From a virus, in IMG/VR virus record IMGVR_UViG_3300047322_000328, positions 1 to 29,140 of that record: a stretch of 29,140 bases of DNA; one strand, 5' to 3'. The notes beneath the pieces are model-generated. The model saw nothing but the letters and a program-made list of their open reading frames with translations, did no database searches and was not told the DNA's origin. Numbering within the stretch: position 1 is the stretch's first letter; each line of letters begins with the position of its first letter. The translations under genes and the position numbers were made by a program. Of the stretch, positions 6,403 through 13,966 are shown in pieces.

Positions 6403-7404
6403 ATGACCACTCTTGGCGCTACCGCCTACACCTACGCCGACTGGGTTACGAAGGTGAACCCGGATGGCACGCAGGCGCGCATCGTGGAACTGCTCTCGCA
6501 GGAAAATCCGATCATCACCGATGCCGCCGTGGTCGAGGGCAATCTGCCCACCGGCCATACGTCCGTCATCCGGACCGGTCTGCCGGCCGGGACCTGGCGC
6601 CTGCTGAACTACGGCGTCCAGCCCGAGAAGTCGAACACCATGAAGGTGACCGACTCCTGCGGTATGCTGGAGACCTACGCCCTGCTCGACAAGGCGCTGG
6701 CGAACCTGAACGGGAATTCAGCCGAGTTCCGTGCCAGCGAGTCGATCGCGTTCCTGCAGGGCATGAACCGCACGTTCGCGACGACCCTGTTCTACGGGAA
6801 CACCGGCACCAACCCCGAGAAGTTCATGGGCTTCGGGCCGCGGTTCTCGCTCACCACCGCCCAGAACGGCGGCCAGATCGTCGATGCGGCCGGCGCCGGC
6901 GGCGACAACACGAGCATCTGGTTCATCAACTGGAGTGACCGCACCAGCCACCTGATCTTCCCCAAGGGCGGCCGGTCCGGTCTCATGCACGAAGACCTCG
7001 GCCAGCGGACGGAAATCGACTCGTCCGGCAACCGGTACGAGGCCCTGACGGACCACTACAAGTGGGATGTCGGTCTCGTCGTGAAGGACTGGCGGTACGT
7101 CAGCCGGATCGCGAACATCGACGTGTCGGATCTGGCGACGGCGGGCGCGTCCGGCTACAGCGGCGCCAACCTGCCCAACCTGCTCATCAAGGCGATGCAC
7201 AAGCTGTATACGCTCGGGACCGGCGGGAACACGGTGATCTACTGCAACCGCACCGTGTCCACCGCGCTCGACCTGATCGCGGCCAACAAGACGAACGTCT
7301 GGCTCTCCACGATGGAGTATGCCGGCCAGATGGTGACCGCGTTCCGCGGCATCCCCATCCGGGTCTGCGACGCGATCACCAACGCCGAGGCCAAGGTCCT
7401 GTAG
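6403..7404 (+). CDS. Major capsid protein (epsilon15 gp7 / Bbp17-like)
   Basis: 333 residues; forms the icosahedral shell. It begins MTTLGATAYTYADWVTKVNPDG and has QARIVELLSQENPIITDA (residues about 25-42), the GTWRLLNYGVQPEKSNTMKV block, a YGNTGTNPEKFMGFGPRFS block (about 130-148) and a C-terminal RGIPIRVCDAI stretch. These blocks are typical of the gp7-type HK97-fold capsid proteins of epsilon15/BPP-1-like podoviruses, and the length fits. ATG 6403 has GGAG about 6 bases upstream. The gene is flanked by the scaffold and cement genes. There is no N-terminal delta domain, in keeping with separate scaffolding. A structured leader precedes it, as expected for a highly expressed gene. Confidence 0.93.
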   Translation: MTTLGATAYTYADWVTKVNPDGTQARIVELLSQENPIITDAAVVEGNLPTGHTSVIRTGLPAGTWRLLNYGVQPEKSNTMKVTDSCGMLETYALLDKALANLNGNSAEFRASESIAFLQGMNRTFATTLFYGNTGTNPEKFMGFGPRFSLTTAQNGGQIVDAAGAGGDNTSIWFINWSDRTSHLIFPKGGRSGLMHEDLGQRTEIDSSGNRYEALTDHYKWDVGLVVKDWRYVSRIANIDVSDLATAGASGYSGANLPNLLIKAMHKLYTLGTGGNTVIYCNRTVSTALDLIAANKTNVWLSTMEYAGQMVTAFRGIPIRVCDAITNAEAKVL

Positions 7405-7427
7405 CATCCTGACCGACGACTCTCACT

Positions 7428-7445
7428 ATGGCGCTGCGGCGCCAT
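7428..7445 (+). promoter_or_regulatory. Perfect hairpin between capsid and cement genes
   Basis: ATGGCGC (7428-7434), loop TGCG and GCGCCAT (7439-7445) form a perfect 7-bp stem. It lies 23 bases after the capsid stop and immediately before the TGAGGA ribosome site of the cement gene. No T-run follows. Its place and shape copy the hairpin before the capsid gene, suggesting a shared role in mRNA processing or stability; partial attenuation is also possible. Confidence 0.6.
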
Positions 7446-7457
7446 GAGGATGACGCA

Positions 7458-7895
7458 ATGATTCTCGACAAGCAGAACCTGTTCTCCGACTCTCAGGTGA
7501 TCACGGCCGATGCGGGGTCGACGAATGTGATCGACACCCAGTCGTCGTCGATCGTCACCGCGTTCAACGGGACCAGTGTCCTGCGGGACGTGGGCAACGC
7601 ACTCGACCCGAACCTGCGGGTCTTCGCCTGCGTGACCGTGGACTTCGCCACCATCGTGTCCATGCAGATCAGCCTCCGGACCGACACCGATGTGGCGTTC
7701 GGCACCGAAGTGATCCTCTGGACCTCGCGGCTGTTCCTCCTGGCCGAGATGGTGGCCGGGTTCCAGTTCCCGCTGCCGAACGTCCCGAGCAAGTGCAGCC
7801 GCTATCTCCGACTGTACTACGATGTGAACACCTCGGCCACGCTGGGCAAGATCACGGCCGGCCTGGTGCTCGACAAGCAGCTCAACCCGGCATAG
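7458..7895 (+). CDS. Capsid cement/decoration protein (Bbp16-like)
   Basis: 145 residues. The opening MILDKQNLFSDSQVIT, then a STNVIDT segment, LRDVGNALDPNLRVFACVTV, the FGTEVILWTS strand and the end PSKCSRYLRLYYDV...LGKITAGLVLDKQ match the Bbp16 family of BPP-1, a jelly-roll cement protein that sits on the capsid two-fold axes and strengthens the shell. ATG 7458 is chosen because TGAGGA lies 7 bases upstream; the upstream in-frame ATG 7428 falls inside the hairpin and has no ribosome site. The position directly after the capsid gene is the usual one. Confidence 0.85.
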   Translation: MILDKQNLFSDSQVITADAGSTNVIDTQSSSIVTAFNGTSVLRDVGNALDPNLRVFACVTVDFATIVSMQISLRTDTDVAFGTEVILWTSRLFLLAEMVAGFQFPLPNVPSKCSRYLRLYYDVNTSATLGKITAGLVLDKQLNPA

Positions 7896-7952
7896 TTGCC
7901 GGCCAACCGGAGCGCGCCGTCGATTCGGCGGCGTGTCTCCTTGGAGTGTCCC

Positions 7953-8258
7953 ATGCGCGTGCGGTGTCTCACGACTTGTACCGTCGGGGTCGCGTACTTC
8001 GAGGCAGACCACATCTATGCGTGGCCGGACGATCTGCCGCTCGTCAAGCACTTCGAGCGGGCCGCAGATGACGCCCCGATTCTCCGGCAGGATGAACTCG
8101 TCGTGCCGGAAGCGCCAACGCCAGTGATCCCGATGGCGACTCTCACGCCGCGGCCGGAGTACACCGGACCGCTGACCATGCACGGGATGGCGCAGCAACA
8201 GGGCGCGGAACTCCTCATCAGTGAGGCCGATCCGCGCGTACCGAGAGGAGTGGTCTGA
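7953..8258 (+). CDS. Small hypothetical protein downstream of cement gene
   Basis: 101 residues. The N-terminal part MRVRCLTTCTVGVAYFEADHIYAWPDDLPLVKHFE resembles short phage proteins built as KVKxLxTxxxGxxxFxxGDxxxxxDxxAKHFE (SH3-like, often seen after capsid genes). The second half is Pro-rich and carries a PVIPMATLTPRPEYTGPL linker. I do not know its function. ATG 7953 follows TTGGAGTG with about 8 bases spacing, so it is preferred over the upstream TTG start of the longer frame. Its TGA overlaps the ATG of the next tiny gene by one base. Confidence 0.65.
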   Translation: MRVRCLTTCTVGVAYFEADHIYAWPDDLPLVKHFERAADDAPILRQDELVVPEAPTPVIPMATLTPRPEYTGPLTMHGMAQQQGAELLISEADPRVPRGVV

Positions 8259-8383
8259 TGACGTTCGCTGACATCTGGTCGAAGGTCCGGGCGTGGCTGG
8301 CCGAGAACGGGCACTGGCTGTTCGTGGTCGGCTTCGCCGCGGGCTACGTGCTGGGCAAGGGATGGCTGGGGAAACTACTGTGA
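8258..8383 (+). CDS. Tiny single-span membrane protein
   Basis: 41 residues, MTFADIWSKVRAWLAENGHW and onward, with one hydrophobic segment at about residues 19-38 (LFVVGFAAGYVLGKGWLG) and a Lys near the end. The ATG overlaps the preceding TGA by one base and GAGAGGAG lies about 9 bases upstream, so translation is well supported despite the small size. The next gene starts within its stop codon (GTGA). The segment before the span is amphipathic. It may be a small virion membrane-interacting protein or part of a holin system; no lysis enzyme is visible nearby, so this remains open. Confidence 0.6.
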   Translation: MTFADIWSKVRAWLAENGHWLFVVGFAAGYVLGKGWLGKLL

Positions 8384-8535
8384 GCATCCAAATCGGCGTG
8401 GCACTCGTGCTGTTCCTGGTGCTGCTCGTCCTCTGGTTTGCGGTGCCGAAGGCGCGGGAAGTGATTGAGGCAGCGTTCTACTGCGCGGGCCTGAGTTGGT
8501 TCGCGCTGCAGTTGTTCCTTCGGTTCCACGCATGA
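8380..8535 (+). CDS. Tiny two-span membrane protein (holin-like)
   Basis: 51 residues starting at GTG 8380, with GGGGA about 7 bases upstream. Two hydrophobic segments, residues 5-22 (very Leu/Val rich) and 31-47 (AAFYCAGLSWFALQLFL), are joined by a charged PKAREVIE loop, giving a hairpin topology. Size and layout are compatible with a class II-type holin or a small inner-membrane phage protein. It overlaps the genes on both sides by four bases, so the three are co-translated. With no endolysin in the window, the lysis assignment is inference only. Confidence 0.6.
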   Translation: MSIQIGVALVLFLVLLVLWFAVPKAREVIEAAFYCAGLSWFALQLFLRFHA

Positions 8536-9344
8536 AGACGGCTCTCCTGGCGCTGCTGCTCGCCGTGCCCGCGGCGGCGCAGACGAAAGACTCGCTCGTC
8601 TCGAGCCGCGCCGATACCACGTTCGGTCCGGTGCGGGTCACCTATACGAATGTCTACGTCCGGGTGCCGGTGGATACGACCACGCCTCCGGTTACGCCGC
8701 CCTCCGGCGGTGGCAATCTCGCCACCATGACGTTCGAGTCGGGGACGTTCGAGGGGCTGACGGATGGCGGCGGCGGGAAGCCGGTCAACGGCTTGATTGC
8801 CAGCAGTGGCTGCTACGCGGGTTCCAAGTGCTTCGACGTCAATATTGCCGCCTCGGCGAATGATGCCGGCGGGTCGGGGTATTGGGTGGGCTCCGGCGCA
8901 TCCTACTCTGATCTGTGGGCGAGCTTCGCGCTGAACATCGTCAAGAATCCGATGCAGGGCGGCGTGCAAACTCAAAAGCTCTTGATCTTTCGCAACGGCG
9001 GAAGTCAGGGGCTCTTGGGCGAGTTCGTGTCGCAGTACGGGGCGTGGATTTGGTCGTGGCTGTTCACCGAAGGGACACAGTTCTATCCCTCGGGGATGCC
9101 CAATCCGGCCGTGCCGGGGTGGCACCGTTACAAGGTCCACTTCCACTGTGCCGCCCCCGCGACCGTGAGTGTCGGCGTCGATGGCGCAGAGAATGTGTGG
9201 GTACAGAAAACGAAGGCTGGTGGTGGCTGCGCGAGTCTACCAACCACGATCACCTTCGGCGGCACGCTCAACGCCGGCTCCGGCGCCTCCCACTTCCAGT
9301 TCGACAACATCAAGATCGGCACCACCGATCCGGGGTGGCCCTGA
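8532..9344 (+). CDS. Predicted secreted lectin/glucanase-fold-like protein
   Basis: 270 residues. Residues 1-17 form a classic Sec signal peptide (MKTALLALLLAVPAAAQ; cleavage likely after AAA). A short region follows, then a DTTTPPVTPPSGGG linker (about 48-61) and a beta-rich domain with FESGTFEGL, KLLIFRNGG, GEFVSQYGAWIWSWLFTEG and an end TFGGTLNAGSGASHFQFDNIKIG...DPGW. The distribution of Gly, Trp and beta-strands suggests a concanavalin-like jelly roll that binds or cuts polysaccharide; I cannot name the family with confidence. The next gene is a clear paralogue lacking the signal peptide. A cleavable signal on a structural-operon protein is unusual and implies export from the infected cell. 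The start overlaps the previous stop (ATGA). Confidence 0.75.
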   Translation: MKTALLALLLAVPAAAQTKDSLVSSRADTTFGPVRVTYTNVYVRVPVDTTTPPVTPPSGGGNLATMTFESGTFEGLTDGGGGKPVNGLIASSGCYAGSKCFDVNIAASANDAGGSGYWVGSGASYSDLWASFALNIVKNPMQGGVQTQKLLIFRNGGSQGLLGEFVSQYGAWIWSWLFTEGTQFYPSGMPNPAVPGWHRYKVHFHCAAPATVSVGVDGAENVWVQKTKAGGGCASLPTTITFGGTLNAGSGASHFQFDNIKIGTTDPGWP

Positions 9345-10084
9345 TGTCGCTGATCCTCCTGCACCCACCGCTCACGCGCACCCGCTGGAACTCTCCAGGG
9401 GGTGGTGGAGGCGGTGGCGGGGGTGGCGCATCGGGCAACCTGGCCAACGTGGACTTCGAGGATGGCACCTTCGGCGTGATGTCCTCGGTCGTCAGTGTGG
9501 TGAGCGGGACTGGCGTCTCGGTTGTCGCCACGTCGCCGTTTGCCGGAACCAAATGCTGCGACCTCACGGCGCCCAGCGCCAGCACGGATCAGGGGGTTCG
9601 GCTCGACTACTCAACCGGCGTCGGCCGGAACGAATGGTGGATCACCTATGCCCTCTATTGGGTGACCCGGCCGCTCGACACGTTCCCCGGCACCCAGAAG
9701 TTCACCATCTTCCGGAATGATGGCGGCTCGCCCAACCAGTTTGGCGAGATGAACGTCATCAACAACAACTGGATCTGGAACTGGTTGTTCACCGATGCGG
9801 GCGCGGGCAACATCACGCTGGGCGAACTCGGCACCGTCGCCTCCTATGTCGGGGTCTGGAATCGGCTCAAGCTGCATTACAAGTTTCTCGGTGCGGGACT
9901 CGGGACGACGATCACGTTCGGCAAGAACGGTGTCGATGCCCTGCGGACGATCCATACGACGCAGGACCAGGCCGGTGTCCCTTCCCGGCTCACGGTGGGC
10001 GGAACGCTGAACGCGAATAGCGGCGCCAGCCACTTCCGGCTGGACAATATCCATATCGGTACGGCTGATCCAGGTTGGGATTGA
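9344..10084 (+). CDS. Lectin/glucanase-fold-like protein, paralogue of the preceding gene
   Basis: 246 residues. After a short N-terminus (MSLILLHPPLTRTRWNSP) there is a run of ten glycines (about residues 19-28) and then a beta-rich domain aligned throughout with the upstream protein: FEDGTFGV, QKFTIFRNDGGS, FGEMNVINNNWIWNWLFTDAG, and the near-identical end GGTLNANSGASHFRLDNIHIGTADPGW. It has no signal peptide, so it should stay in the cell and is a better virion candidate; the Gly run could be a hinge to a structural anchor. The pair arose by tandem duplication. The function is inferred to be glycan binding or cleavage. ATG 9344 overlaps the TGA of its neighbour by one base. Confidence 0.75.
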   Translation: MSLILLHPPLTRTRWNSPGGGGGGGGGGASGNLANVDFEDGTFGVMSSVVSVVSGTGVSVVATSPFAGTKCCDLTAPSASTDQGVRLDYSTGVGRNEWWITYALYWVTRPLDTFPGTQKFTIFRNDGGSPNQFGEMNVINNNWIWNWLFTDAGAGNITLGELGTVASYVGVWNRLKLHYKFLGAGLGTTITFGKNGVDALRTIHTTQDQAGVPSRLTVGGTLNANSGASHFRLDNIHIGTADPGWD

Positions 10085-10103
10085 TCCTCACAAGGAGTGC
10101 ATG

Positions 10104-10337
10104 ATGCCTGATCCTGTCTGGGCGGTTGAAGTCGAGAGCACCGCCGACGCCAAGGACAACCCCAAGGGCGCGACGCCGCAGCGGCTGATCTACCATCACC
10201 AGGCGCCGACGCTGGAGCACGCGCACGCCCACGTCAAGAAGCTGACCGATGCCAAGATCCTGAAGTCCTGGACCTTCCGGCACGCCGACCGGTCGATGGG
10301 CGTTGAGCCGTTGCCGAACGGGGGGATGCCCGAATGA
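10104..10337 (+). CDS. Small hypothetical protein
   Basis: 77 residues from ATG 10104, which sits 6 bases after AAGGAG; ATG 10101 is directly before it but is only 3 bases from that site. The sequence is polar and His-rich in the middle (IYHHQAPTLEHAHAHVKKL), with an N-terminal beta-like WAVEVEST segment. I do not recognise a family. Its size and the LEHAHAHVKKL helix would fit a small chaperone or a one-domain accessory to the appendage protein, whose start overlaps its stop by four bases; this is inference. Confidence 0.6.
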   Translation: MPDPVWAVEVESTADAKDNPKGATPQRLIYHHQAPTLEHAHAHVKKLTDAKILKSWTFRHADRSMGVEPLPNGGMPE

Positions 10338-11608
10338 CGACCCTCCACGCCAGTTACACGGGCGACTGCATCATCGGGAACACGATCAACCACAAGTTCT
10401 CGACGTTCAATCTGAGCGATGTGCCGGTGACCCTTGCGGGCTCGCCGGTCATCTCGATCTACGTCGGCAGCGGGACCACCGAACTGACGGCGGGGATCAC
10501 CCTCACGGTGGACTTCGATGGCCGCACGGGGATGCACAACATCGCGGCCGTCCTGACGACTGGCAATGGGTACGCCAACAAGACCGACATTCAGATGGTG
10601 GTGACCACGGGCACGGTCAACTCCGTGTCGGCAGTGGGCTCCGTGGTCGGCATCGGCTCGATCGGTGGGCGGTCACCGTGGGATGCTGCCACGACCCAGT
10701 TCAAGAATGGCGTTTCCTTCGGCCTCGCGCTGAGCGATCTGCGGAGCGGCACGGCTCAGGCGGGATCAACCAACACGATCACGCTGGACGCATCTGCGTC
10801 CTCCACCAATCGCACCTATGTGGGGTGCTTTATCGGTGCGCCGCAGGGCATCGGCGTCGGTCAGTATTCGCTCTGCATCGACTACGATGGCACGAGCAAG
10901 GTGGCGGTCCTCGCCGATGTGCAGGCGACGGCGTTCACCAGTGCCACGAACTTCTCGATTCGGCCCGGCCCAGGACTCGCGGCGCTCGGGATCATCGACT
11001 GCGGCACCGCACAGTCCGCCTCCGCGACCGGCATCGTGGGACGGTCGGCGGCTGCGTTTGACGACCACACGCTGATCGGTGCGACGCTCTGGGTGTTCGG
11101 CTCGAACCAGGGCTACTGGCAGCGCCGCCTCATCACGGAAAACCTGCTGTCGGGCGACGCGTACACGACCGACACCTTCGATGTGACTCCGACCGGGACG
11201 ATCTATTACATGATCTTCGGATCGGCACCGGGCTCGACGGCCGTGCCGCCGCAGGTCGATGTCCGGCAGTGGATCGGGACGGCTGTTCCCGCGCCGACCG
11301 TCGCCGGCTACCCGATGGTGATTCTGAAGGCGGCGCCGCAGGTCAAGAAGAACGTGGCGCTGGCGAACTTCCCGTTCGTCATGACCGTGGCCGGTGTGCC
11401 GACAGCGGGGCTCACCGTCACCGCCACCCGGAGTCTCGATGGTGCGGCGTTCGCCGCCTGCGCCAATGCGGCGAGCAGTCTGTCGGCGGGGTCCTACAAG
11501 ATCAGCCTCAATGCCACGGACCTGAACGCCGATACGGTCCAACTCCGGTTCACGGCGGCGGGTGCCGACGATACGTTCCTGACCATCGTCACGACCGCGG
11601 CCTCCTGA
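10334..11608 (+). CDS. Beta-rich tail appendage / fibre-type protein
   Basis: 424 residues, almost wholly beta-strand-like with many Thr, Ser, Gly and Ala. The first 100 residues (MTTLHASYTGDCIIGNTINHKFSTF onward, SIYVGSGTTELTAGITLTVDFDGRTGMHNI) and the last 90 (FPFVMTVAGVPTAGLTVTA, then SLDGAAF, AGSYKISLNATDLNADTVQLRFTA) resemble the Ig-like modules of phage baseplate and fibre proteins, where the C-terminal pattern DGxxF...GxYxxxLxxxDxNxDxVxLxF recurs. A DVRQWIGTAVPAP linker (about 310) is also typical of such appendages. The middle may be a carbohydrate-binding beta-sandwich. It probably forms part of a host-binding appendage. Its ATG overlaps the previous stop by four bases. Confidence 0.7.
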   Translation: MTTLHASYTGDCIIGNTINHKFSTFNLSDVPVTLAGSPVISIYVGSGTTELTAGITLTVDFDGRTGMHNIAAVLTTGNGYANKTDIQMVVTTGTVNSVSAVGSVVGIGSIGGRSPWDAATTQFKNGVSFGLALSDLRSGTAQAGSTNTITLDASASSTNRTYVGCFIGAPQGIGVGQYSLCIDYDGTSKVAVLADVQATAFTSATNFSIRPGPGLAALGIIDCGTAQSASATGIVGRSAAAFDDHTLIGATLWVFGSNQGYWQRRLITENLLSGDAYTTDTFDVTPTGTIYYMIFGSAPGSTAVPPQVDVRQWIGTAVPAPTVAGYPMVILKAAPQVKKNVALANFPFVMTVAGVPTAGLTVTATRSLDGAAFAACANAASSLSAGSYKISLNATDLNADTVQLRFTAAGADDTFLTIVTTAAS

Positions 11609-12138
11609 TGCGGCCCTACACGGTGCCGGAGCGGTACGCACCGCTCCCGACGGACAGGAAACTCACCCCAGACGAGATGGGGGAGTTCATGGTGGTCACT
11701 GAGGAGCCGCGCCGGGCGACGGCTGAAGAAATCGAGCAATGGCTGAAGCGGAAACAGATGCCGGAGCCGATTGCCCCGGCGCTGGCTGCCATTCCGATCA
11801 CGCCGGACATGGCACCGATCCTCCGCGAGCTGATTCGGAACCAGATGAAGATCCAACTCTACGTCACCCAGCGGGCCGATTTCGAGCGTCGGCGTGACGT
11901 TGGTACACGGACCGTCATGGTGCAGATGGTGCAGTCGATTCCGTGGAAGCAGGAAATCTTCCGCTGGCTTGATGAGTATTTCGAGGCCAAGATGAAGGCG
12001 TTCTATCAGATCCACGACGACGCCGTGGTGGCCCTCCGCTCGCTCAATATGCGGGCACTGCGGCTACGGGCGCATGGTGCCGTGATTGTCCACCTGGGCC
12101 GTCTCGGTCGTCTCTGGCACCGCTGGAAGACGCGGTAA
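11608..12138 (+). CDS. Hypothetical helical protein with cationic C-terminus
   Basis: 176 residues, mostly helical and charged, unlike its beta-rich neighbours. It contains EEIEQWLKRKQMPEP, LRELIRNQMKIQLYVTQRADFERRRD and WKQEIFRWLDEYFEAKMKAFYQIHDD. The last 30 residues are Arg/Leu rich and amphipathic (MRALRLRAHGAVIVHLG, then RLGRLWHRWKTR). I recognise no family. The helical body may bridge appendage proteins or assist their folding; the tail could bind membrane, lipopolysaccharide or DNA. The start ATG overlaps the upstream TGA by one base, and the beta-helix gene begins one base after its stop. Confidence 0.6.
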   Translation: MRPYTVPERYAPLPTDRKLTPDEMGEFMVVTEEPRRATAEEIEQWLKRKQMPEPIAPALAAIPITPDMAPILRELIRNQMKIQLYVTQRADFERRRDVGTRTVMVQMVQSIPWKQEIFRWLDEYFEAKMKAFYQIHDDAVVALRSLNMRALRLRAHGAVIVHLGRLGRLWHRWKTR

Positions 12139-12139
12139 C

Positions 12140-13966
12140 ATGAATCTCCTTGAATGGGCGGGTCGCGTCGGCAAATTCTTCCAAGGTGGCGTGGTCTGGA
12201 AGACGGACCTGGCTGGTGCAGGACCACCGCCCGCTTTCGGCCCCTGGTACGTCGATGCCACGCTCGGATCGGACGCCAACGTCGGCAATTCCTCACTGCT
12301 GCCGTGGCAAACCGTGGCGGAGATGTTGTCAGAGAGTTTCCCTAGCGATACCGTCAACTGGAAAATGGGCGAGACCTGGCGGGAATATGCGTTGGACCCT
12401 CCCACGGCGCAGACGTGGCAAAACTACGGGTCCGGCTCCGTACTACCCCGGATTTCCTGCATGGATGTGGTGGTCGGGACGTGGACCAATACGTCAGGTA
12501 CCATCTGGACGATTCCCTATCCGACCGTGCTGCCCTCGGTGAGCGGTGTGGATGTCGATGGCTTGCATTATCCGCCGGCGGCAAGCGTGGCGGCGCTCGT
12601 GGCGGGCCAATTCTTCTACGACATACCGACCGCCACGTTGTACCTCGACATCGTGGGTGGCGATTCGACTATGAGCGGCAAAGTGGTCGAGGCCAACGGC
12701 CAGCGGCACAGTGCGATGGCCGCAGCGATCGGACAGGGAGGATACAGTTTCACGGGTATCCACTTCCACGGTGGGACCGACGGCACCGTCATCATGCAGA
12801 ACTGCTCGTCTATCTCCTCATGGACGAGTTGTCGGTTCGGACACGGTGGTTTCGTGAACAGCGTGGGCCTGTTGTTCCTGCAGGGCGGCAATCTGTCGGG
12901 GTACACCGTCACGGACTGCCTGTTCGAGAACGGCAATACCGACTGCCTGTTCTACGTGGACAACCCGCTGGGCGTCGTCTCGTACTGCACCTTCCTGAGC
13001 CTGTACGGGTTCGGGTCGGACCACATGCAGTTCACGGGGACGGTCAACGGCTCAGGAGGAAGCCATGTCCATCATTGCTACGGCTTCGCTCAGGTGGGCA
13101 CGAACAGCGCCAAAGGGATGATCGTACAGGGGCAGAGCGTCCTGACGGGTGGCCTGAATGTGCATGACAATTTCTGTGACGGCACCAATTACATGTGCTC
13201 GTTCGGTGGCCCTGGCCTGACGGGATTCGACAACTACACGATCGACAGGAATGTGCATATCAACGGCCTCGCCAGCTCCAGTGTCGGGAGTTTCGGCATG
13301 GGTGGGCCGGGGGCCGGGTGCCGCTGGACCTACAATGTGAGCATCGACAACGCGGGCGCCGTGATGAACTTCTTCGGCAGTTCCAGCAAGACGGGCATTG
13401 GTTTCTATCAGAACACTCTTTTCAGATACGCCACGCTGGGAATTGTGTGTTCGGCGGCGGCCGACAAGCTGTCCGGCACGATCGAGGACAACATTATCTG
13501 GTCGGCCAGTTCAACTAACAACCATATCCGGCTCCGCGACACGGCCGGCGGCGCGCTGGTCAGCGACTACAACGACATCGGCCCGGAGAAGGCGTCCGGC
13601 TATTCCTACAACGGCACGGCCTACAACACCCTGGCCCTGTATGTCGCGGGCGCGAGTCAGGACGCCCACAGCATCAAGAGCGACCCGCTACTCAATACGG
13701 CAGTCAATCGTACCGGCACTTACGGCCAGACCTCTGCTGGCGTGGCTGCAACGTATGCCGACGTGTCGCTGACGGCGCTGAGTCCGGCGCGGGCTGCTGG
13801 CATCAGGGTCACGGGCATCAACGACACGATGGCGAATCCGCCCGATCTCGGCGCGTTTCAGTACGGGGCGCTCGGCATCGGCCTTCCGGCCAACGCAGGC
13901 CGTGCTCGGCGGCGCCAGCGTATCCTGTTCGTGGTGCGGTCGCGGCATGGCCGCGGGAGGCCCTGA
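12140..13966 (+). CDS. Right-handed beta-helix protein (tailspike or depolymerase candidate)
   Basis: 608 residues. After an N-terminal amphipathic helix (MNLLEWAGRVGKFFQGG), the WYVDATLGSDANVGNSSLLPWQTV segment (about residues 36-59) is the usual opening of parallel beta-helix proteins, and repeated short strands follow: FTGIHFHGG, VIMQNCSSISSWTSCRFG, YTVTDCLFENG, VSYCTFLSL, GLNVHDNFCDG, YTIDRNVHING, GTIEDNIIW, closing with NPPDLGAFQYG. This fits pectate-lyase-like glycan depolymerases or tailspikes. The last 25 residues are Arg-rich (RARRRQRILFVVRSRHGRGRP), which is unusual. Active-site residues cannot be assigned by eye. It sits apart from the main tail fibre gene. Its TGA overlaps the next ATG by one base. 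Confidence 0.8.
   Translation: MNLLEWAGRVGKFFQGGVVWKTDLAGAGPPPAFGPWYVDATLGSDANVGNSSLLPWQTVAEMLSESFPSDTVNWKMGETWREYALDPPTAQTWQNYGSGSVLPRISCMDVVVGTWTNTSGTIWTIPYPTVLPSVSGVDVDGLHYPPAASVAALVAGQFFYDIPTATLYLDIVGGDSTMSGKVVEANGQRHSAMAAAIGQGGYSFTGIHFHGGTDGTVIMQNCSSISSWTSCRFGHGGFVNSVGLLFLQGGNLSGYTVTDCLFENGNTDCLFYVDNPLGVVSYCTFLSLYGFGSDHMQFTGTVNGSGGSHVHHCYGFAQVGTNSAKGMIVQGQSVLTGGLNVHDNFCDGTNYMCSFGGPGLTGFDNYTIDRNVHINGLASSSVGSFGMGGPGAGCRWTYNVSIDNAGAVMNFFGSSSKTGIGFYQNTLFRYATLGIVCSAAADKLSGTIEDNIIWSASSTNNHIRLRDTAGGALVSDYNDIGPEKASGYSYNGTAYNTLALYVAGASQDAHSIKSDPLLNTAVNRTGTYGQTSAGVAATYADVSLTALSPARAAGIRVTGINDTMANPPDLGAFQYGALGIGLPANAGRARRRQRILFVVRSRHGRGRP

Noticed and set aside
9397-9428. G-rich tract as a phase-variable homopolymer
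   Set aside because: The longest pure G run is about five bases and the stretch encodes a plausible Gly linker in frame.
8532-10084. Possible diversity-generating retroelement repeat (BPP-1-like)
   Set aside because: The two related segments differ at all base types, not mainly at adenines, and no reverse transcriptase or C-type lectin fold is seen in the window.
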